Source: Colocasia esculenta (Eukaryota > Streptophyta > Magnoliopsida > Alismatales > Araceae). From it: a DNA stretch of 64,000 nucleotides. Shown here piece by piece: positions 34,514-45,317 of this stretch. Position numbers and translations under genes: made by a program. How positions within the stretch are numbered: the stretch's first letter is position 1; each line of letters opens with the position of its first letter. The notes under the pieces were generated by a model. It ran no database searches and was not told the DNA's origin. It saw only the letters and a list, made by a program, of their open reading frames with translations. The DNA lies in the NCBI GenBank assembly GCA_014218235.1, contig CM024766.1, forward strand, positions 65,399,207 through 65,463,206, written 5' to 3'.

Positions 34514-35998
34514 GTGTTGGGGGTGTTCGTTGGATGGTGTTTGCGGCTGCAAAACACCCAGGTCGGCAGCTTCAAGATGACTGGTGCAAGTTCTTTAGTT
34601 GCTGGCTCTTCCACCTCTACCAGGCTTGGAAGATCGGTTCAACGCTCCTCCTCAAGAGGGAGATCACGTTCTTCATCAAGGTATAATCTTGTAGTCTCTG
34701 GGGCTCCTCGCCCATGGTCTTCTCTTTTCAAGACTCCAACTGCTTCGTAAGAACTCAATCTTGAGTTCTTTTCCCCCACAGTTAGAGGGGATCAGAAGAT
34801 TGCAGTCATTGCCATGGAAGATTCAGAAGAACTGGCGGATGCTTGGTCTTAAGCAATAGATGGTCTCAAAGCCACTTATAATGCCCTTCTTGCTTACATA
34901 AAATCTCGATGGCAAACTAGTGCATTTGAGCTGCATATGCTTGATAATGGCTTCTTCGTTTGCAAGTTAGATTCAGCAGAAGATATGCAAAGAATACTAG
35001 AGGGATTCTGGACGGTGAGAGGACACCCCATGATACTTAGGAAATGTAGTCAAGATCCGCGCCTTGAGGTTGATAGCTTGCAGTCAATCCCATTGTGGAT
35101 CTCTTTACATGGCTTGCCTCTTCATCTATGGACCCGCACTTGTATTGCAAAGCTTTGCAGTACTATTGGAGAGCCATTATATCTAGATAAGATGACTGCT
35201 GATCGCAAGAGACTCTCATTTGCAAGAGCTTGTGTGCTTGTTTCCTCAATAAAAGAACTCCCAGAATCAATAGCTTATGAAGATTAGGATGGGAGGCTAA
35301 GAAGTGTTCGTGTTTCTTACCCTTGGAGACCAAGGCGTTGTCCTGTATGCTTATCTTTTGGTCATGGAGATGGGGAATGTAAGAAGTTACAAACTCCAAA
35401 AATAATAAATCAGGTTTATCAAAAGAAAAAGAGTCTAGTTTCTAACTCTTTGGTTCCAGTATCCAATGCTTTTGCACTGCTTCAGGAAGAGAATAATGGT
35501 GTGGGTCTTGGTGACTCATCCATACCTATTCCGCCACCACTTGCAGTCCACATTCCTTGCGATCCACATCAAGCTAATAAGAGTCCTACTCATGGTACAA
35601 CTACTTCTGATGTAAGCAACAAAATCCAGCCCATGTTGGACACTACTTCTCAACCTTCTAATAAGGTGGGCAATCCGAGAGTCCAAATTGTATTGGCAAC
35701 TGATGCTCAGAATGGAGAGGAGCGCACCCATGTGAATCAAATTGCGGAGAAGGAAGAGCTCTTTCCGCATGGAGTCCAAAGTTCTTTGGTAACTAATGCA
35801 AAGCACGGAGGAAAAGAGGAAGCATCCCTCTCCTTAAAAATAGGAGAGGAGCACACTCATGATGTGGATCAACTTGTGGAGAAGGAAAGCATCATCCGAG
35901 GTTCAAATAAAGGTATTTTGATGGGGCTGGACTCTTCAACCGTAGGTAATTTAAAATTCAAAAACCTTCTTGCAGTAGATGAGATGGAAAAAGGGTAA
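34514..35998 (+). pseudogene. LINE ORF1 (RNA-binding, DUF4283 and zinc knuckle), decayed
   Basis: One frame from about 34514 (or ATG 34577) to 35998 with three stops at 34748, 34849 and 35285. The central part reads DNGFFVCKLDSAEDMQRILEGFW and LPLHLWTRTCIAKLC, the pattern of the plant DUF4283 nucleic-acid-binding domain. A CPVCLSFGHGDGEC zinc knuckle follows (about 35336). The N-terminus is Ser/Arg-rich. ORF1 proteins coat LINE RNA. The C-terminal third is acidic, low in recognisable structure and open. Confidence 0.85.
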
Positions 35999-36107
35999 GA
36001 CTAGAGGTCAAAAGGGTAAAGACATCCCTGTAAAAGAGAAAAAGAAGGATATTATCCACTCTAAATAACTATGGTCTGCGGTTTGCATCACTTATTAATA
36101 GGTTTTA

Positions 36108-39100
36108 ATGAAGGTCATCTCCTAGAATGTTCGTGGATTAAATAAAGCTAGCAAATGTAGAGAGCTAAGTCGTTTACTTAGATCTCTTTCATGTGATATA
36201 GCCATATTAGTTGAAACAAAGATTAAATCTTCTCATGCATGTATTAAAAAGCATTTAATTTGGCCTGAGGCTGACCTTATCACAAATGATTCTACTTTGT
36301 CTAATGGTCGAATATGGATTCTTTGGAACCCCAATCTCATGGATATTCAGCTATCTTCTGCTGATTCTCAATTTATTCACATCAAAGGGTCTGACAAAAG
36401 AAGCAATATAAATTTCTTGATGACTGCAATCTATGCCTCCAACAATAGATATGAAAGGGATAAATTATGGGCTGATCTCTACTCTTATGCTAATTCCCAA
36501 TTGCCTTGGCTGGTCATTGGTGACTTTAATACAGTTAGATTTCCTCATGAAAAGTCAGGAGGTAGACCATTAACTGACTACATGCTGCAGAATTTTAATG
36601 ATTGTATTGCATCGGCTGAATTGTTTGACATGAAATATGTTGGGAATTATCTATCATGGACTAATAGAGGAGGCTCAAACAGAAGAATTATGGCTAGACT
36701 GGACAGATGTTTGATTAACAAGGAATGGCTGCATGCTTACCTTGATTGTCTCCTTGAATATGGTGTCCAGTATTTCTCTGATCACTCTATTCTTATTATT
36801 AGTTCAGAAAATGAGGTTGCTAAGGGAAAGAAACCTTTTAGATTCTTTAGCATGTGGAGAGCTCATCCTGATTTCCTTGATGTTGTGAAAGCTGCTTGGA
36901 ACAGACGTATTGTGGGAACCCCTCCTTTTATTCTCTGTGGCAAACTCAAAGCATGTAAAGAGGCTTTGAAAATATGGAATAGAAACTGTTTTGGTGATGT
37001 TCATACTCAAGTTAATAGCCGTAAGGAAAAACTGATTGAGGCACAAGAGAATTTGCTGACTAACACTCTTCATGATGGTCTCATTAAAGAAGAAAAGGCA
37101 GCAAGAGATAAATACTTCCAAGAGATTGAGAATGAGGAAAGTTTTCTCGGGCAAAAATCAAGAGAAAATTGGCTGACTCTTGGGGATTCCAATACTAAGT
37201 TCTTTTATGCATCCATAGCTGCAAGGAAATCTAGAAACACAATTTGGAAATGTAGGGATAATAGTGGTAACCTCATTCATGATCTTGATGAAGTTAAGAA
37301 GCACACTCTTGAATTCTACACTTCTCTTTTGAATCAGGGTCATCAAAAGGATGATTTGCATTTGGAAGCTAGGAGCAAGCTGAGTCATGATGACATCAAT
37401 GTTCTTACAGCTGAGGAGATTGCAAATATTGTTTTGAAAGCACCGAAAAACAAAAGCCCTGGTCCGGATGGTTTTACTGCTGAGTTTTTTCAGGCTACTT
37501 GGCAAATTACTGGGAGAGATGTGATTAATGCTTGCCATGATTTCTTTACTATGGGGAGAATGTTCAAAAGTTTGAATTGTACTTTCATTTCTCTAATCCC
37601 TAAATCTGAAGGAGTTGATTGCATGGAAAACTACAGGCCCATTTCTTTATGCAATTTCACCTACAAAATAATATCCAAAGTGCTTGCTGATAGGCTTCAG
37701 AAGGTTATGGATAAAATCATCAGCTTCAATCAAGCTGCCTTCATTAAAGGTAGAGGAATACACCACAATGTACTCTTGGCAAATGACCTGGTAATGGATA
37801 TGCACTCCAAAACAAAAGGTAACAAAATTTGTTTCAAAGCTGATCTTAGAAAGGCTTTTGACTCGGTTAATAGAGAATTCATTTATAGCATGATGAAAAG
37901 TATGAATTTTCCTGACTCTTGGATAATGTGGATTAAGAGTTGCATTGACACTCCTAGATTCTCTTTTCTTTTCAATGGTTCTCCTCTGGGGTTTTTTGGC
38001 AGTGGAAATAGCATTAGACAAGGAGACCCCTTGTCCCTTACCTATTCACAATTGCAATGGAAGGATTAACTTGTTTGCTGGAAAATTCAGTGATTAATGG
38101 TACTTTGAAAGTTCCTACTGCTGGCCAATGTCAAGTTTCACACACCATTTTTGCTGATGATCTGCTAATTTTTCTTCAAAATGATCTAACTTATGTTCAT
38201 AAGTTGGCAGAAATCCTGAGTAAATTTCGCAATATCTCTAGTTTGCATCTGAATAGTGCCAAGAGTAAAGTATATGTGGGCAATGCTATCAACAACAAGG
38301 AAGTTATTGCTAATACTCTTCAAGTAGCTGAAGGATCCCTTCCGGTTCCATATTGGGGTTGCCCTTATTCATCAGTGGCATGAAGAATAAATATTGCCAG
38401 TCAATCAAGGAAAAAATCCAAAGAAGATTGAATTCATGGAAAACTCGTCGCCTATGTAGAAGTGGTAGACTTGAATTAATTCGTTCGGTGCTACACTCTT
38501 ATGCTTTATACTGGTCAAATGCTTTTCTCTTACCCGCTGGATGCACTCATGAAATTGATCAAATGCTTAGCAAATTTTTTTGGAGTGGAACAGGGGAAAC
38601 TAAATCAATGCACATGGTCAAATGGTCTCAAATCTGTAAACCAAAAGATGAGGGAGGTTTAAATCTAAGGAGCATCACTGATTGGAATAAGGCTTGTATG
38701 ATGAAACATCTTTGGGATCTCATTCAAGGCACCAAGTCTCTTTGGACTGATTGGGTAAGTGGAAAGTATCTTCGTAACAAATCCACTTGGAATATTGAGA
38801 TTAAGTCTCATTATTCTGCTGCAATAAAAGGAGTTCTAAAGGCTAGAAGTTGGCTGCTTAAGCACATTACTTATGATATCTCCAATGGTGAATCCATTAA
38901 CATGTGGTATGATCCTTGGGTTAATGGAAAGAGTATTTTTTAGATGTATGGTGACAGGATTAGGCTAGACCTGGGAGCACCTAAGGACTTGGCTGTTTCT
39001 TCCTTCATTCAAAATGATCATTGGAGGCTTCCTAACCCAATTTCTGCTGATATGTTTTCTCTTTGGCCCCAAATTACAGCAATACCAATTATGCACAACA

Positions 39101-39711
39101 GGGTTGATAGAATTAGATGGATCCATGACAATGGAAAATTCAATGCTACTTCTGCTTGGAATCAAATAAGGATTATGGGAAGGAAATGGGAGTTTAGTAA
39201 ATGGACTTGGGATAGTCCGACGGCTAAAAAATTTTCACTTTGCACATGGCAAGCATTGTTGAATAAGCTCCCAACTATGGACAACTTACAAAGGAAAGGC
39301 TATACACTGGTGAATAGATGTGCTCTTTGTGAGAATGACATTGAAACTACTGATCATATCTTCTTTGCATCCTCCTATAGTAATTGGATATGGAAAGAAA
39401 TTCTGAAAAGATTTGACTTTACAAGAGATCCTTTCAGCAATATCATCCATGAAGTCAAAGCAATGATTCAATCCTTCCCTTGTTCTGGAATTTTAGCTAA
39501 ACTTGCTCAAAATGCATTGCGATCTACTATCTGGTGGACATGCAGAGAAAGATGTATCAGGATCTTTGAAGGACAGAAAAGAGATAAAGTTCACATTCTG
39601 ATTGCTATTCTTTCAGATACAAGATGCTGCATTGAGAATTTTGTTCATTTCAGCAAGCTGAAGAAATGTGAGAAAGAGGTTCTAGCTAGATTCAATTTTA
39701 CCATTAGCTAA
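36108..39711 (+). pseudogene. LINE ORF2 (endonuclease, reverse transcriptase, zf-RVT), decayed
   Basis: Starts MKVIS with a stop at 36123 where SWNVRGLNK is expected in this family. Apurinic endonuclease about 36108-36830 (GDFNTVRFPHEKSGG, DHSILII). RT from about 37400: KAPKNKSPGPDGFTAEF, NYRPISLCNFTYKIISK, then QGDPLS at 38020. A frameshift near 38040 moves the frame to 38057-38383, which holds the catalytic FADDLLIF (about 38147). A second shift near 38350 leads into 38353-38943; a TAG at 38941 separates the final part, 38944-39711, with the zf-RVT pattern CTWQALLNKLPT and RCALCENDIETTDHIFF. So two stops and two shifts; not functional. Confidence 0.92.
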
Positions 39712-40139
39712 TTAGAATATTAGTCATCAAGCTTAAATTCTTCTTTTATATGTATGAGTTTTCTAATCTTCACTATTTGGCTATTTCCTGTTTGGATCTT
39801 TGCTAACATGGCCAGGTTTGGAGGATGCAAACCCAAAGAAAGGATTGAGCAATTTGCAATATTCTGCACTCAAAGGGACTCTTTACATTGAAGGCAACAT
39901 TGTGATCATAAACTAAATCATCCATAGTCTACAGGTTGTGTAGTCATGGACTTTCAGCTTTTTTTAGCTTTGTTATCTTAGAGAGTAGTTTGGTGGAGTG
40001 AGAACATTCCTCCTCTTTGAGGTTGGGGTGCACTCTCCTAAACTCCTCTAAGAGGCTATTGCCTTTAGGTCATGACTTGTATGATCAAAGGCTTTTGTAC
40101 ATATTATTTCATTAATACCATTATTACTTACCAAAAAAA
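39712..40139 (+). other. LINE 3' UTR
   Basis: Non-coding, ending in a short A run at 40133-40139 just before the right target duplication. Confidence 0.8.
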
Positions 40140-40600
40140 GATATGATCTATGCTAGAGAATCTGATCTTATAGGAACTTGATCTAGCTTGTGTGTATGTG
40201 GATTGATCTGTCGAGCTCTTGTGTGTATGTGGTTTGAGCCATCGAGCTCTTATGTGTGTTGTACTCAGGTTTTTAAGTAGTATGACCTCACTGTGTGAGG
40301 GGTGGATGTAGGAATCACTGGTGTGATTTTCAAACCACCTAAAAATCTCATGTGTTGTGGTTTGATCTATTTTATTGCACTATATACATGCATAGGGATT
40401 TTGCTTACACACTCATGTCAATTTTCTCACACACTAGTCTACAATTTAATCACATAAGCATATTAGATCAGTGTGTTTTTTTGTTGAATTGATTTAGAAT
40501 CTGAAGTAATTTTTAAATTGCTTAAGCTTCCGCTGAGATTGGTGTTAGATCTATTCAACCCCCCTTCTAGATCTATTCAACCTACCTATTTGATCCTACA
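40140..40600 (+). repeat. Element C 3' LTR, last fragment (U5)
   Basis: Continues the LTR after the LINE and ends about ...GATCCTACA at 40600. The CCACCTAAAAATC block resembles the LTR of element D (CCACCTAAAAGTCC at 56670, CCACCTAAAAATCC at 61205), supporting a Sirevirus-type LTR. No target duplication can be checked, because the 5' end of the element is gone. Confidence 0.7.
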
Positions 40601-41188
40601 CATCTTTGTGTGTAATTTATAGGGGAAAATTAATACAATGCCAAGCACTTGATATAATTTATAAGTCATAATAAAAGAACGGAGATAAACATGAAGTATG
40701 AATGATATAAAGTACCTTTGACAACTATGTCATTTGTTCCATTGACATCTCATCCTAGTCAAATGTAGGATCATGCGTGTAGGATATGATAATAAGATAG
40801 TTGGGCTCAGATTGACTATACAAATGTATCTGCACTTTTAATGGAGTTGCCAAAGTGACCATCCAACCATTAAATTGGATATGAAAGTCTACTCATCATT
40901 GCCCAATCCCATAAAGCTATACATGTGATGTCACTTGCTCATGAATGTATACTACGTTTATTATTCACTACGATATATATGGGGTTGCAATTGATGCTAT
41001 CCAACCAAATATTTATTGTGAATGATGTAATTTCAAATTCATGAAGGCAACAAACACTTATCTCCCCACGGGTGAAGGTAAAAGCAAACATGTTAGCATA
41101 ATGCAGCTAACCACAATTGACAAATAACATGACTTGGACATTCAATATACTGTTAAACACACATATTTAATAAAGATATATTGATGAG
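40601..41188. other. Unassigned AT-rich sequence
   Basis: No gene, LTR or inverted terminal repeat recognised. With 54920-54955, 55313-55445 and 61433-62281 it would form one continuous pre-insertion locus once elements E, MITE 4 and D are removed. Confidence 0.4.
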
Positions 41189-41193
41189 CTTGT

Positions 41194-43390
41194 TGTTGCC
41201 CAGCTAGGTAGTCCAGAGGGGGGGTGAATGGGTCTTTAAAAATTATCAATTAATACCTATTCACTAAAAACATTCACACACAAGACACACTTTGATGGAT
41301 GTTAGTTATTGTTAGGATAAAAAATAATCACACAAAGAAGCAATCACACAACACAAGAGTTTATCCTGGTTCGAATCTCCTCTCCTTAGGAGTCCTACGT
41401 CCAGTCCCTGAGCAACAACTCATGATTTCACTAACTAGGGTACAGTCCCCCTATGGACACTACAACACCCAGCTCAGCTGGTCTTCTCTTCTTAGCCCGA
41501 AGAGGAACAACACCCTGGATACCCCACCAGGTGTTCCTTCACACCAGAAGGGCACACACACACCCTAGATACCACCAGGTCTTCCTTCACACACGAATGG
41601 TACAAGCACAGAAACAAGTAAGCAGAAGATTAAGCCCCTAGATCAAGCTTTGACAAGCCAAGATCTGAAGCAAAGGACTGAGAGCTTAAGGTCTACAAAC
41701 TAAGCTCACTCTCAGATCCAGACAAGCTCTCTCGAAAATCTACAAATAATGCAGATAGCAAAGAAGAGCTAATCTAATGGAATGAGGCTTGGCTCTTTCT
41801 TGAGAACTCGCAGAAGACTTGATGATCAGAGTGATTTTTGTGACTATCGTTCTCTTTTTTTGTGTCTTTCTCTTCTGGAGCTCCTTTCTTCAATATATAG
41901 CTTCAATTTAAAATCTAGATGTTGAAGTATCCGTTGCCTCTAGCTTTTGGTGGACGTTAGACTGAGTGGCACTTGGAAGCTTCCAGTCAACAGTCCTTTA
42001 TCCATTTGTGCACGCAATGAGATAGGATCTTCTGAAGTGTCCTTTGGCTTCTACAAGGTCCAACGTTGTATGACGAATGTTGTCAGAGACCTGCATACAT
42101 TAAATGCTAGAACAGTAGACAGCTAGGCTATCTCTTGTTGTCAGTCAACATTGGTGTGAATATTCATCAAAATAGTAATGTCATTTTGTTGTTCTAAAAG
42201 ATGCATATGGAATAGACACGATAATGGATGATATCGTCTGTATGCATGCAGAGATACGTTCAGTCTTCATTAAATGCACAGCTGACAGAAGAATATGTGC
42301 GAAGACTTTGACTATTCATCCCGTTGAAAGGATAAGTCATATGTCAAGTTGATTGATATGAAATCGATGCATTTATGACTTATGAAATCGTTATGCAACC
42401 AAACAGCAAATCGTTGTGAGATATGAAAGAATCGTATTGATCATTGAGGAAATCATTATGATTACTTAAGAAGTCGACGCGCAAAGCAAATCGTTATAAT
42501 ATCTGAAGCAATCGTTGCGATAAGCAAATCATTTTGATAACTAAAGGAATCGTTATGGTAGCAAATCGTTATGATAACTAAATGAATCGTTATGATAGCA
42601 AATCGTTATGATCACTAAAGGAATCGTTATGAAAGCAAGTCGTTACGATGACTAAAGGAATCATTACGAAAGCAAATCGTAACGATGACTAAAGGAATCG
42701 TTACGAAAGCAAGTCGTTACGATGACTAAAGGAATCGTTACGAGAGCAAGTCGTTATGATGACTAAAGGAATCATTACGAGAGCAAGTCGTTACGATGAC
42801 TAAAGGAATCGTTACAAGAGCAAGTCTTTACGATGACTAAAGGAATCGTTACGAGAGCAAGTCATTACGATGACTAAAGGAATCGTTACGAGAGCAAGTC
42901 ATTACGATGACTAAAGGAATCGTTACGAGCAAGTCGTTACGATGACTAAAGGAATCGTTACGAGAGCAAGTCGTTACGATGACTAAAGGAATAAAGAAGT
43001 CGATGCAAGCAAATCATTATGCTCTCTTTAAGAAGTCGTTGTAGGAATGATTTCTTTTGAAATCAGAAGAAGTTTCAATCTATGAAGAAATCGTTAAGGT
43101 ACTTATGAAACGGTTATGAAGAAATCGTTACAGTTCTACTGTAATCGTTGTGATCTATAAAAGAAACCGATGTGTACTTAGATAAATATGAAGCTGTAGA
43201 TACAATGTAAAGATGCTTACCTGTTTTGGCTTATTTTCCTTTGGTCTTAATTCCTGTGCTTAAGACTTGTAGAAAATAGGTTAGTGACCTTTAATTTAGG
43301 GTTTGATAATTATCACAATAATATGGTTTTGTTAATCACCAAAATAGAAATGTAATTACTTTTAATTACATGGAGATAGACTGTTCATCA
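41194..43390 (-). repeat. Element E 3' LTR with 37-bp unit array
   Basis: Begins TGTTGCCCAGCTAGG and ends CTGTTCATCA (plus strand). About 42530-42990 holds about a dozen 37-bp units, each with GAATCGTTACGA, a short spacer, AAGTCGTTACGA and TGACTAAAG. A TATA-like CAATATATAGC lies at 41891-41901. Confidence 0.95.
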
Positions 43391-43404
43391 ATCTCCCCTT
43401 TTTT
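43377..43404 (-). other. Polypurine tract, element E
   Basis: On the minus strand, CACCAAAAAAGGGGAGAT immediately precedes the 3' LTR; a second tract AAAAAGGGGGAGAATT lies about 100 bp upstream (43488-43503). Multiple tracts are a known Sirevirus feature. Confidence 0.75.
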
Positions 43405-43425
43405 GGTGATGACAACTTTAACAAA

Positions 43426-45108
43426 TTAACAAACTTTAGTAAATAGCACAGATAAAAAGATCTCCATATGTATTTCAGAGCTGCAATAATTCTCCCCCTT
43501 TTTGTCATTAGCAAAAAAATGCAAGGTAAAGACAAAGAAGAAGAGAAAACAACTGAATGAGATAGAAAATACTATTTGTACATTCATTCTGGGAAGGTGC
43601 AAGGAGATAAAAGGCAGGAGAGAGGAGGGAGGCAAAATGAGAAATGATTTCCCATGCCGTTCTTCCTGCTTTTCAAAAACTTGACGAAATACACCATGGG
43701 CAAGAGTGTACTTGGGTCCCATGGAGGGAGCCATTCTCTTCAAATGGAGAGCCAACTGCTCATCAAGGAGATTGGCATAGGCTTCTTTGCTAAGGGAGAT
43801 TCTTTTGAAGGATACTGATCCAAAACTGGCTCGAGCAAGAAATTGATCAACTGAAATGGGATAGAAGTTCTGCTTGGCCTTCAGCTCTTGACAAAGGGCT
43901 ACATAGACTTTATATCGCTCAACCCAAATTCGGAAGGGATCCTGGACTAGGTGAATAGAGTTCATGTCTAAAAATGTAGCTTCTGATACTGGAGGGTGAC
44001 CTTCCCTGGCTTGACATTCATTAAGCACTGACAGCTGCTGAGCAGAGAGAGGGTAAAATCTGGCCCAGTCTGAAGGTGTCAACCTCTCACATTCTGACAG
44101 GATAGGAGCTAGAACCTCAACACTGACATGGCCTTGGTGGTATTCTTTGAAGAGAAATCTATGAAATGCCACTTGGAAGCCCTTCTGTACCTTGATTCTG
44201 CCCATTACTCTGGCAAAACGTTCAATGATGATAGACCCAACAGAAGAGTCCATGACCAGAGAGTGAATAGGTGGAAGCAAGATTTCCTCTAGCACCTGAA
44301 GGGTGGTAAAGTCCACTTGGATAGCTTCAGTGTGGGCGTCGGCTGAACCAAGTGCATCTATGGCCTGCTTAAATTGGCTGAATTGGACCTCAGGGAGTCG
44401 ATGGACATATCTATAGTTGTTGAAGAGATGGAAATGCCTGGCCATCTTGATCTCCTTCTGAATGAATGGGGCCCAACAATTCTTGTGATGAATTTGGAAC
44501 CATTCTGAAAGAGTCAGGGAATGGTCCCTTGGAGGGAATCTAGCAGACTTAGCCAGAAGAAATTTTTTGTACAACTCTCTGTGCCCCCTAGCCCATTGCT
44601 CTTCAGTCTTGGAATGAGCAATAGAAAAGATTTTGGAATTTTCAGTTTTGGTGAGAGGGGTATAAGGTATAATGACATTTAAATGGTCTGAGAGATTAAG
44701 AAAAGGAAGGTTGACAAGGGTGGCAAAGACAACCTTCTGAAGATATTCTCTATACAGTGATTTATTTTTGTTGTCCACTGTGAGAGAAAACCATAGAGGT
44801 GGATGAAGAGGTTCAGAGGAAAGAGAGGAGGTGGATGAAGTTTTCCTCTTTTTAGGAGCAGAACTAGAAGAGTCTGCCCTATGGATATGATCCCCAACCT
44901 TCAGTACAGACCAGAGGATGACTTCTTCAAACTCATCCTTGATTTTCCCAAGATCGGGAGATTCAAGTTGAGCACCCTCAGGAATTACAGTAATGAAAGA
45001 GGGTGGAGGAGAAGGATGTAAAAGGGAGTGTGAGGTAGTAGGTGGGATATCTGAGGGTCCTGAGGATGGTGGACTAGAGGAAGAGGAGGCTCCAGCTGAT
45101 GATGACAC
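43426..45108 (-). CDS. Env-like region of element E, open C-terminal part (560 codons)
   Basis: An uninterrupted ORF from MSSSAGASSSS to a stop just before the 3' LTR. The first 110 residues are Ser/Pro-rich with a basic PKKRK patch (a possible nuclear signal). The middle is a helical, aromatic-rich domain I do not recognise (YREYLQKVVFATLVNLPFL, EQWARGHRELYKKFL). Near the C-terminus is one strongly hydrophobic segment beginning MNVQIVFSISFSCFLFFFVF; the last residues read through the polypurine tract, so the true end may differ. It lies downstream of pol, where Sireviruses carry an env-like gene of unproven function. The upstream parts (47422-45318) may be the same gene in other frames. It is unusual in being open while gag-pol is broken. 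Confidence 0.6.
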   Translation of the reverse strand: MSSSAGASSSSSPPSSGPSDIPPTTSHSLLHPSPPPSFITVIPEGAQLESPDLGKIKDEFEEVILWSVLKVGDHIHRADSSSSAPKKRKTSSTSSLSSEPLHPPLWFSLTVDNKNKSLYREYLQKVVFATLVNLPFLNLSDHLNVIIPYTPLTKTENSKIFSIAHSKTEEQWARGHRELYKKFLLAKSARFPPRDHSLTLSEWFQIHHKNCWAPFIQKEIKMARHFHLFNNYRYVHRLPEVQFSQFKQAIDALGSADAHTEAIQVDFTTLQVLEEILLPPIHSLVMDSSVGSIIIERFARVMGRIKVQKGFQVAFHRFLFKEYHQGHVSVEVLAPILSECERLTPSDWARFYPLSAQQLSVLNECQAREGHPPVSEATFLDMNSIHLVQDPFRIWVERYKVYVALCQELKAKQNFYPISVDQFLARASFGSVSFKRISLSKEAYANLLDEQLALHLKRMAPSMGPKYTLAHGVFRQVFEKQEERHGKSFLILPPSSLLPFISLHLPRMNVQIVFSISFSCFLFFFVFTLHFFANDKKGENYCSSEIHMEIFLSVLFTKVC

Positions 45109-45317
45109 TGGAGGAACCTCAAAAATAGGTGGAGGTGGAGAAATGGGTCTTGAAGATGCAGGAGATGAAGTGGATTGTGAAGGAAAAGATGTAGGTGATG
45201 AGATGGTTCTGGGTTGTGGTTTCTTGAAGATTTGAGGTGCAGGTGGAGCTGTGGATGATGAAGGTGGTGATGAAGGTATAGGGGTCTGAGTGGAGGAAGG
45301 AGCTGGGGGCTTAGGAG

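Larger units (their letters stand above)
34193..40139 (+). mobile_element. Full-length L1-type LINE
   Basis: About 5.95 kb on the plus strand, flanked by near-identical target duplications GATCTGATCTATGC (34179-34192) and GATATGATCTATGC (40140-40153); similarity may extend a few bases further. It has a 5' UTR with a C-rich run (about 34305), ORF1, ORF2 and a 3' end TTACTTACCAAAAAAA, a common plant LINE terminus. It is inserted in the LTR of element C. Both ORFs carry disabling changes. Confidence 0.93.

Noticed and set aside
36804..38021. Minus-strand ORFs opposite LINE ORF2
   Set aside because: Antisense shadows of the endonuclease-RT coding sequence.
42530..42990. CRISPR-like look of the regular 37-bp array
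   Set aside because: Units are contiguous and degenerate without unique spacers, lie inside a plant LTR, are duplicated in the other LTR, and no cas gene exists.
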